A DNA stretch of 11,510 nucleotides from Streptococcaceae bacterium. GTDB taxonomy: Bacteria; Bacillota; Bacilli; Lactobacillales; Streptococcaceae. The position numbers and the translations under genes were made by a program. The DNA lies in the NCBI GenBank assembly GCA_031270215.1, contig JAISYB010000032.1:1-11510 (forward strand). Reading direction: 5' to 3'. The notes beneath the pieces were generated by a model. It worked only from the letters and a program-made list of their open reading frames with translations, did no database searches and had not been told where the DNA came from. Positions 6,688-11,510 of this stretch are shown piece after piece (the stretch's first letter is position 1; each line of letters begins with the position of its first letter).

Positions 6688-7143
6688 ATGAAGAAAAAGG
6701 AACGTCAGCAGCTGATAGCAAGCTTAATTACGACTAGGGAGATTGCAACCCAAGACGAGCTGGTTAGGGCAATCAAGGCAGCTAGTGGGGATTACGTCAC
6801 GCAAGCGACCATCTCCAGAGATATTAAAGAGCTTGCCTTGATTAAGGTGCCGGCAAAGTTCGGTGCTTTGAAATATCGTCTGCCACAAGGTGCGAGTAAT
6901 TTAGCGACGCAGAGATTACAGCCTTTGATTAGCGCTTCGTTGCTTGAGGCTAAAATCAAAGGGAATATCATCGCACTTAGGACGATACCGGGCAGCGCAT
7001 TAGCACTAAAACGTCTGATTTGTGAGCGATTTTCCAAGGATTTATTCAGCATTTTAGCTGATGACGATAGTTTATTAATTTATTTAGAGGACGCAGTAGT
7101 AGCAAAGGATTGGCTGCGTAAGCTAAAGCAGCAGGCATTTTGA
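6688..7143 (+). CDS. argR: Arginine repressor ArgR/AhrC
   Basis: This is a hexameric arginine-dependent transcription factor for arginine biosynthesis and catabolism genes. At 151 residues it has the family length. The N-terminal winged helix includes the recognition-helix motif TQATISRDIKEL (38-49). The C-terminal oligomerisation and arginine-binding domain shows TIPGSA (99-104) and an Asp-rich turn at ADDDS (124-128). That turn normally reads close to GTIxGDDT, so the preceding Gly-Thr and the Gly are replaced here while two Asp remain. GAGGAG (6676-6681) precedes the ATG. Location between tlyA and recN is the conserved Firmicutes position of ahrC. Many lactic acid bacteria carry two or more ArgR paralogues that work together, so this may be one partner of a set. 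No arginine genes are adjacent. Confidence 0.93.
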   Translation: MKKKERQQLIASLITTREIATQDELVRAIKAASGDYVTQATISRDIKELALIKVPAKFGALKYRLPQGASNLATQRLQPLISASLLEAKIKGNIIALRTIPGSALALKRLICERFSKDLFSILADDDSLLIYLEDAVVAKDWLRKLKQQAF

Positions 7144-7171
7144 ACATTAGAAAACCTCGGTATTCTAATGT
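7140..7171 (+). promoter_or_regulatory. Candidate recN promoter overlapped by a perfect inverted repeat
   Basis: ACATTAGAA (7144-7152) is perfectly inverted as TTCTAATGT (7163-7171) across ten bases. The repeat covers a plausible promoter: TTGAAC (7140-7145, 4 of 6), an 18-base spacer, then TCTAAT (7164-7169, 5 of 6). Two arms 19 bases apart lying over the -35 to -10 interval look like a repressor operator. As RNA it would be a 9-bp hairpin, but no T-run follows, so termination is unlikely. No GAAC-N4-GTTC SOS box is present. Confidence 0.45.
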
Positions 7172-7207
7172 CGAGAGTGTTCAATAAGACAGCCAACGGA
7201 GGTAGTA

Positions 7208-8869
7208 ATGCTATTAGAGCTTTCGATTCATAATTTTGCAATTATCAAAACGATTGCAGTCCATTTTAATCAAGGCATGACTGTTTTGACTGGTGAAACA
7301 GGTGCAGGGAAATCAATTATTATTGACGCAATGAATTTACTCTTAGGTGCACGTGCCTCGGCGGATTTTATTCGTCACGAGGAGGATAAAGCGACGATTG
7401 AGGGTTTATTTGCCTTAGAAAATCCTAAGCAAATTAAAAATCAGCTTTATATGTTGGGGATTGATTTAGATGAAAATCAATTACTGATTAAACGTGAGAT
7501 TTATCGAACAGGCAGAAGTGTCTGTCGGATTAATGGACATCTTGTGACATTAGGTAATCTTAAGGCAGTCGGCGCTTTTTTAGTTGATATTCATGGACAA
7601 AACGAACATCAGGAGTTAATGCACAAACGCAATCATCTAAATATGCTTGACCGTTTCGGTAATATTCATTTCAAAGAAAAATTGGCTGATTATCAAAAAA
7701 CATTTAATGAGTATGCCAAGCTTCACAAGGTATTGCTTGAAAGACGGAATAATCAAGCCAAGTTCAGCGCCAGAATGCAGGAATTAAAAGAACAAATTGC
7801 TGAGGTTGAAGCTTCTAACTTAGAAATTGGCGAGGAAGAGCTGCTGAAAGAAAAACAATTACAGCTGCAAAATCATCAAACAATCAGTCAGCATTTGATT
7901 AATGCCTTAAATATTTTACAAAGCGAGGAGTATTCACCGAATGATTTACTGGGGCGTGTTAGTGGTGAGTTAAATGCTTTAGCTGACTTTGACCAAGACT
8001 ATGGCAAATTAAGTGATAAAATCTTCGAGCTGACCGATGAAATCAGTGAGTTGTCTGCACGCTTAGAAAATAAGCTAGACGTTTTTGAATATCAGGAGGT
8101 TTCACTAGACGACATCGAAGAACGCTTGAGCTTGATTGAGCGCTTAGAGCGAAAATATGGCTTTGATGTTGCTGAGGTTTTAGATTATTTTGAAAAAATA
8201 TCAACTGAATATGAAGCAATGCAAATGATTGAAAACGAAGATTGCGACTTAATCCAACAGGAACGTGACTTAAAGGGGCAGCTTGTTGCTAAAAGTACTG
8301 CTCTAAACGAGGCACGCACGAAAATTGCCAGAGAGTTAAAGGCAGCGATTGAGCAAGAATTTAAGGCATTATATCTGGAAAAAGCGGAATTTATGGTGCA
8401 ATTTACAGCTGCAAAATACTCCAAATACGGCAATCAGGCAGTTGAGTTTTTCATCTCAATGAACCCAGGCGAGGGATTTAAGCCACTCAATAAAACAGCA
8501 TCTGGTGGTGAATTATCACGAATTATGTTAGCATTAAAGGCGATTTTCATTACAAATGCTAAGACAGCCATTGTTTTTGACGAAGTCGATACAGGCGTTT
8601 CCGGGCGTGTTGCTCAAGCGATTGCGGAGAAGATTCACAAAATCTCAGAGCACTCTCAGGTATTATGTATCTCACATCTGCCACAGGTGGCAGCGATTGC
8701 CGATTATCAATACTTTATTGAGAAGAAAAGCAGTGCGGGTGTGACTGAAACGCAGGTTGATATTTTAGATAAAGAAGCTCGAATTGTCGAGATTGCACGA
8801 ATGCTTGCGGGCGAAGTGATTACACCTTTAACATTGGAGCATGCTAAAGAAATGCTACATTTCAAGTGA
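7208..8869 (+). CDS. recN: DNA repair protein RecN
   Basis: RecN is an SMC-like ATPase recruited early to DNA double-strand breaks, where it helps tether ends for recombination. The 553-residue length is normal. The N-terminal half-ATPase has Walker A GETGAGKS (29-36) and the conserved DIHGQNEHQ (127-135). Long coiled-coil arms (about 155-225 and 265-385) flank a short central hinge region. The C-terminal half has the ABC signature SGGELSR (432-438), Walker B TAIVFDEVD (453-461) and the SHLPQVAA motif (489-496). The ATG follows GGAGGT by four bases. A 64-base spacer with a candidate promoter and inverted repeat separates it from argR, so damage-specific or other separate control is possible. 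It is the last rightward gene before the terminators. Confidence 0.97.
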   Translation: MLLELSIHNFAIIKTIAVHFNQGMTVLTGETGAGKSIIIDAMNLLLGARASADFIRHEEDKATIEGLFALENPKQIKNQLYMLGIDLDENQLLIKREIYRTGRSVCRINGHLVTLGNLKAVGAFLVDIHGQNEHQELMHKRNHLNMLDRFGNIHFKEKLADYQKTFNEYAKLHKVLLERRNNQAKFSARMQELKEQIAEVEASNLEIGEEELLKEKQLQLQNHQTISQHLINALNILQSEEYSPNDLLGRVSGELNALADFDQDYGKLSDKIFELTDEISELSARLENKLDVFEYQEVSLDDIEERLSLIERLERKYGFDVAEVLDYFEKISTEYEAMQMIENEDCDLIQQERDLKGQLVAKSTALNEARTKIARELKAAIEQEFKALYLEKAEFMVQFTAAKYSKYGNQAVEFFISMNPGEGFKPLNKTASGGELSRIMLALKAIFITNAKTAIVFDEVDTGVSGRVAQAIAEKIHKISEHSQVLCISHLPQVAAIADYQYFIEKKSSAGVTETQVDILDKEARIVEIARMLAGEVITPLTLEHAKEMLHFK

Positions 8870-8945
8870 TTTATGGAATATTCAAAGATTTATCGGTGCT
8901 TTTTATGCTTTAGGGGAATGCGACTTATCTTTGTATAGAAATGCC

Positions 8946-8983
8946 AAAAAGCGAGTTAGGAATGTTAGTTCTTAACTCGCTTT
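8946..8983. terminator. Bidirectional intrinsic terminator after recN
   Basis: AAAGCGAGTTAGG (8948-8960) pairs with CTTAACTCGCTTT (8971-8983) around a ten-base loop: eleven Watson-Crick pairs, then one G-T and one G-C pair toward the loop. On the plus strand the U-tract is short (TTTAATAT). On the minus strand the stem runs into TTTTT, making a better terminator there. It lies between convergent recN and the hydrolase gene and probably serves both. Confidence 0.8.
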
Positions 8984-8992
8984 AATATCAAT

Positions 8993-9029
8993 AAATATAA
9001 CGGTTGATAGCCGGTTAGCCGTTATATTT
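8993..9029. terminator. Second hairpin in the convergent region
   Basis: AAATATAACGG (8993-9003) is perfectly inverted as CCGTTATATTT (9019-9029) with a 15-base loop. The outer stem is A/T-rich in both directions, so it can act as a weak terminator either way. It stands between the first terminator and the end of the minus-strand hydrolase gene, which it would serve first. Confidence 0.6.
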
Positions 9030-9055
9030 GACGTGGTTATCTTTGTTTCATTGGA

Positions 9056-9688
9056 CTAATTTAAATAGGGATTATACCATTTTTCATCTCGGATATTTGT
9101 ATTTTCTCCGTGACCAGGTAAGACAGGCATGTCCTCTGGAAGTATTAAAAGCTCTGCTTTGATAGATACAATCAGTTGGCTATGATTACCGGTCGGTAAA
9201 TCTGTTCGACCGATTGAGCCTTTAAACAGCGCATCTCCCGTCACAACAAAGTCATCAAATAAAAAGCTAACGCCGCCTATTGAGTGTCCAGGTGTTGGTA
9301 AAACTTTAAAGCTCATCCCACCAATTGTATAAAGATGATGATCATTAAATCCAAAATCAGCTTTTTGAACGATAACATCAGGCATATCATCATGCCGCGC
9401 AAGGCCGGAGAGGTTTAATTCTGGCGTAAATAACCACTTCGCTTCAAGAGGAGAAACGTAAACTAAGACCTCCGGATAAGCCGCACGTATTGCTTCAACA
9501 CTCATAATATGGTCATAATGCGTGTGTGTCAGCAGGATCGCGCACACCTTTTTGTCAAGCTGTTCAATTGTTTTTAAGATCTGCTCAGTATCGCTACCGG
9601 GATCAATGATAATTAAGCTTTCAGCATTTGAAATAAAGTAGGTGTTCGCAAGGGCAACTTTATTGGTTAATTTGATAATATCTAGCAT
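9056..9688 (-). CDS. Metallo-beta-lactamase-fold hydrolase (glyoxalase II-like)
   Basis: This 210-residue cytosolic enzyme belongs to the glyoxalase II/YqgX-like branch of the metallo-beta-lactamase fold. All metal ligands are visible: HTHYDH (55-60), His135 in TPGHS, Asp152 in VTGDALF and His193 in PGHGENT. The segment GRTDLPTGN (160-168) is typical of the hydroxyacylglutathione-hydrolase-like group. The substrate-binding C-terminal domain of true glyoxalase II is absent, so the substrate may be a thioester or another small ester; I cannot name it. The start is supported by AAAGGAGG just upstream. It lies 25 bases downstream of the membrane-protein gene on the same strand and is probably co-transcribed with it, although no functional link is known to me. 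Confidence 0.9.
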   Translation of the reverse strand: MLDIIKLTNKVALANTYFISNAESLIIIDPGSDTEQILKTIEQLDKKVCAILLTHTHYDHIMSVEAIRAAYPEVLVYVSPLEAKWLFTPELNLSGLARHDDMPDVIVQKADFGFNDHHLYTIGGMSFKVLPTPGHSIGGVSFLFDDFVVTGDALFKGSIGRTDLPTGNHSQLIVSIKAELLILPEDMPVLPGHGENTNIRDEKWYNPYLN

Positions 9689-9713
9689 TTTTCCTCCTTT
9701 TGTACATTTTGAT

Positions 9714-10319
9714 TTAATGTTTTTTGTGCTTGGGTGTTTTTTTCTCGATTTTTGCTTGGAGTTTTTGTCTTATCTCAATCAACTCTAGCTCTCTATGCTG
9801 GAGTTCTTCTATATCCTCATCAACCTCTTGTCGCTCAATTTTTGTTGCAGGCTTAACAAAAACGTTTAGAGAAATTGCAATTGCGGCACCGATAAAGGTA
9901 TCTAAAATCCGCTGGAACAAATAGACGACTGACTCATTGGCGGGAATGTTGTAGCTAATCGTTAGAAAAGCAGCGGCAGAGCCGACTATACCGGAGTTAT
10001 TATTGATACCGTCATTAAAAACGATAATTAGGATTAAAGAAAGTGGAATACCAGCTAGCTCAATCCAGATACTATGGTTGGTGTGCTGTGTGGCGAGATA
10101 ATAAAGCACTGCAAATAGTCCGCCAACGGTATTTCCGACGATACGTGCGCCACCAAATTTAATCGTGCTCTGAAAGTCCTCCCTAAGTGCAAAAACGGCA
10201 GAAAGGCAAGCAATCATGGGTGTCCCACGATGTGTTATGTTAAAGAAAATAATACAAATCATGCAGGCGAGTGCGGTTTTAAGCGTTCGCATACCCAGCC
10301 TAAATTTTCCCAGCTTCAT
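9714..10319 (-). CDS. ArAE/FUSC-family (DUF939) integral membrane protein
   Basis: This 201-residue membrane protein resembles the aromatic acid exporter family 1 (DUF939). An N-terminal basic stretch leads into about six hydrophobic segments, roughly at residues 11-27, 34-44, 62-76, 87-101, 110-122 and 139-155. The pattern RGTPMIACLSAVFALRED and GGARIVGNTVGG in the first half is characteristic of the family. The C-terminus (about 160-201) is charged, probably a short cytoplasmic helix or coiled coil, ending in a Lys/His-rich tail. Members often carry a longer soluble C-terminal domain, so this is a short version. AAGGAGGATT (10330-10321, minus strand) sits directly before the ATG. Transport of aromatic acids is only a family-level guess; the substrate is unknown. 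Confidence 0.8.
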   Translation of the reverse strand: MKLGKFRLGMRTLKTALACMICIIFFNITHRGTPMIACLSAVFALREDFQSTIKFGGARIVGNTVGGLFAVLYYLATQHTNHSIWIELAGIPLSLILIIVFNDGINNNSGIVGSAAAFLTISYNIPANESVVYLFQRILDTFIGAAIAISLNVFVKPATKIERQEVDEDIEELQHRELELIEIRQKLQAKIEKKTPKHKKH

Positions 10320-10463
10320 AAATCCTCCTTATATTGCTTGAGCTGCTGTGATATACCTTAGTGTACCAAAAAAAATATGAAAACTTAAGCAATAGTTTCA
10401 TTTTGGTAGCGAAAATGAGGAAAAGAGTTGATACAAGGTTTGCGAGTGAAAACTACTCGACAG

Positions 10464-10586
10464 CTAACTCGGACACGGACAACATTGCGCTATATCGCCC
10501 TTGTCAGTTAATGCTTCATCGGTTGAGGGACACAATAGACCCCATTTTTTCAAAATCTCCATCTTTAAAACTATTGATGTTGACAT
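10464..10586 (-). CDS. Speculative 40-residue Cys-rich peptide
   Basis: A short frame starts at ATG 10586 with AAAAGGGG (10601-10594) seven bases upstream, a moderate Shine-Dalgarno match. The predicted peptide has an N-terminal part with hydrophobic and basic residues (EILKKWGLL) and a C-terminal part holding all four Cys, ending CCPCPS. The layout is loosely like a leader plus core of a secreted or modified peptide, but no Gly-Gly cleavage site, modifying enzyme or exporter lies nearby. I recognise no family. The Cys-Pro end comes partly from two tandem TGTCCG hexamers, and no convincing promoter is seen upstream, so this may be chance. Confidence 0.2.
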   Translation of the reverse strand: MSTSIVLKMEILKKWGLLCPSTDEALTDKGDIAQCCPCPS

Positions 10587-10688
10587 CTTCGTACCCCTTT
10601 TAAGTCGTCTAATTGAGCAAATCAGCAGTTGAGGATACTCTGTTGTCACATTTTTGATACTTTTCTTCAAAGGCTTTTTAGGAAACGT

Positions 10689-10710
10689 AAGTCAGACTTT
10701 GTGTTAAAAT
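10689..10710 (+). promoter_or_regulatory. Likely promoter and palindrome before the carboxypeptidase gene
   Basis: An extended -10, TGTTAAAAT (10702-10710), is identical over nine bases to the one before efp. No good -35 is present at the expected distance. Just upstream is the palindrome AAGTC-A-GACTT (10689-10699), which could be an activator or repressor site. Transcription would start near 10717, about 30 bases before the ATG, with GGGGGAGG (10731-10738) as a strong ribosome binding site. Confidence 0.5.
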
Positions 10711-10745
10711 GAAAAGGAACAGATGACTTAGGGGGAGGAATAAGA

Positions 10746-11510
10746 ATGACTTCAAAAAATCGCCAAAGGCAAAGCAAGCTAAAAGCTGGTAAACGCTGGT
10801 ATTTTCGGGCGCTTATAGGAGGGGTGGCTATCGTCGTGATAGTAGCAGCTTTTCTGATTACACAACCACTAGCTAATCATAAACAAACGAACAAATCGCT
10901 TTCTATATCTAATAAAAAAGAGATAAAGGCAACTTCAACAGAGGAGGTGACAACACCGAGTTATCCGGCAGGTCACTTAACCGATTGGAACCTAGTTCTT
11001 GTCAATCCAACACATCCGGTAAGTGACGTAATCCCTAATATCGTTGACAGCAAGGACGGCTATCAGGTTTTGGATAAGATTGCATCGTCTGTTGATGAAT
11101 TATTTAATGCAGCTCAAAATGTGGGTATTCAGCTGCAAATGGTTTCAGGTTACAGAAGCGTTGCCCAGCAAACTGCAAACATTGCAGCAAATATAAAGCA
11201 AAATATGGCAGACGGACTCAGTGAAGCAGACGCAACTAAGGAAACAATGAGCGTGATGACTGAGCCGGGCTATTCAGAACATCACACGGGACTTGCGATT
11301 GATGTCGTTGACCGTACCTATTTTCAAAATCATTATGATAATCTATTAGTTCAAGATTATGCAAATGAAGCAAGTGCGATTTGGTTAAAGGAAAACGCTC
11401 CAAAGTATGGCTTTATTCTACGCTACCCGCAAGGCAAGGAAGCAATCACCAAGATTAATTTTGAACCATGGCATTATCGCTATGTGGGTGTTGAGCATGC
11501 GGAATATATC
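10746..11510 (+). CDS. VanY/LdcB-type zinc carboxypeptidase, M15B (3' partial)
   Basis: This peptidoglycan carboxypeptidase trims terminal D-Ala from stem peptides (D,D- or L,D-specificity). The window holds the first 255 codons with no stop, so the gene runs off the right edge. A basic N-terminus (about 1-20) and one hydrophobic segment (about 22-38) anchor it in the membrane, with the rest outside. A Ser/Thr/Lys-rich linker (about 43-72) leads to the catalytic domain, which opens with DWNLVLVNP (80-88). Active-site motifs are intact: SGYRS (134-138), SEHHTGLAID with zinc ligands His179 and Asp186, and EPWH with Glu240 and zinc ligand His243. Nearly the whole domain is therefore present and only a short tail should be missing. 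Similar proteins in Bacillus and streptococci (LdcB/DacB) are L,D-carboxypeptidases, so D,D-activity should not be assumed. No vancomycin-resistance genes are adjacent. Confidence 0.93.
   Translation, partial: MTSKNRQRQSKLKAGKRWYFRALIGGVAIVVIVAAFLITQPLANHKQTNKSLSISNKKEIKATSTEEVTTPSYPAGHLTDWNLVLVNPTHPVSDVIPNIVDSKDGYQVLDKIASSVDELFNAAQNVGIQLQMVSGYRSVAQQTANIAANIKQNMADGLSEADATKETMSVMTEPGYSEHHTGLAIDVVDRTYFQNHYDNLLVQDYANEASAIWLKENAPKYGFILRYPQGKEAITKINFEPWHYRYVGVEHAEYI

Larger units (their letters stand above)
10320..10745. other. 426-base spacer between divergent genes
   Basis: This stretch separates the minus-strand membrane-protein gene from the plus-strand carboxypeptidase gene. It should contain both promoters; only the rightward one is recognisable. 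Two hairpins lacking T-runs are visible: TCATTTT/AAAATGA (10398-10404 and 10412-10418) and CGAGT/ACTCG (10443-10447 and 10455-10459). A speculative 40-codon frame on the minus strand is listed separately. I see no transposase remnant, tRNA or recognisable riboswitch core. Confidence 0.6.

Noticed and set aside
7144..7171. The inverted repeat after argR as an intrinsic terminator.
   Set aside because: The stem is A/T-rich and no T-run follows, so termination there is unlikely.
7141..7182. GAAC (7142-7145) and GTTC (7179-7182) as a LexA-type SOS box for recN.
   Set aside because: The half-sites are 33 bases apart, whereas the Gram-positive box needs four.
10361..10603. An 80-codon plus-strand frame in the spacer before the carboxypeptidase gene.
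   Set aside because: It starts at GTG without a ribosome binding site, has no recognisable motif, and shows no protein-like hydrophobic pattern.
10746..11510. The VanY-like gene as part of a vancomycin-resistance cluster.
   Set aside because: No vanR/S/H/A/X genes are adjacent, and such carboxypeptidases are ordinary cell-wall enzymes in lactic acid bacteria.

Overview
This window looks like a core-chromosome segment of a low-GC Gram-positive bacterium, most likely of the order Lactobacillales. Three things support that placement. The genes have strong AGGAGG-type ribosome binding sites and AT-rich spacers. The order asp23/yqhY-nusB-folD-xseA-xseB-ispA-tlyA-argR-recN is the Firmicutes order known from Bacillus. 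The window also lacks the accB-accC genes and the dxs gene that sit inside this run in Bacillus, and absence of dxs fits lactic acid bacteria that make isoprenoids through mevalonate. I cannot fix the genus from sequence alone.

Positions 1-8869 hold a rightward block of closely packed housekeeping genes. It opens with the 3' part of an Xaa-Pro peptidase (pepP). Next come translation factor EF-P (efp, behind its own extended -10 promoter), an Asp23/Gls24-family protein and the antitermination factor NusB. An intrinsic terminator stands directly after nusB. The block resumes with folD (one-carbon folate metabolism), then xseA and xseB (exonuclease VII), ispA (prenyl diphosphate synthase), tlyA (rRNA 2'-O-methyltransferase), argR (arginine repressor) and recN (double-strand-break repair). 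Gene junctions in the xseA-argR stretch overlap, abut or lie within 20 bases, which implies co-transcription. Short structured spacers precede xseA and recN and may set their expression separately.

Positions 8870-9055 are a convergent intergenic region with two strong hairpins, at least one a likely bidirectional terminator. On the minus strand lies a two-gene unit, transcribed in the order ArAE/FUSC-type membrane protein then metallo-beta-lactamase-fold hydrolase (9056-10319). A 426-base spacer (10320-10745) follows, with no convincing gene apart from a speculative 40-codon Cys-rich reading frame on the minus strand. At the right edge a VanY/LdcB-type zinc carboxypeptidase (membrane-anchored, peptidoglycan-acting) begins at 10746 and runs off the window.

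I found no mobile element, CRISPR array, tRNA, rRNA or phage gene, and no clearly novel multi-gene system. The points most worth checking are regulatory or enzymological: the terminator between nusB and folD, the perfect inverted repeat over a candidate recN promoter, the Tyr-to-Ser change at the chain-length position of IspA, the paired repeats before xseA, and the small Cys-rich frame before the carboxypeptidase gene.
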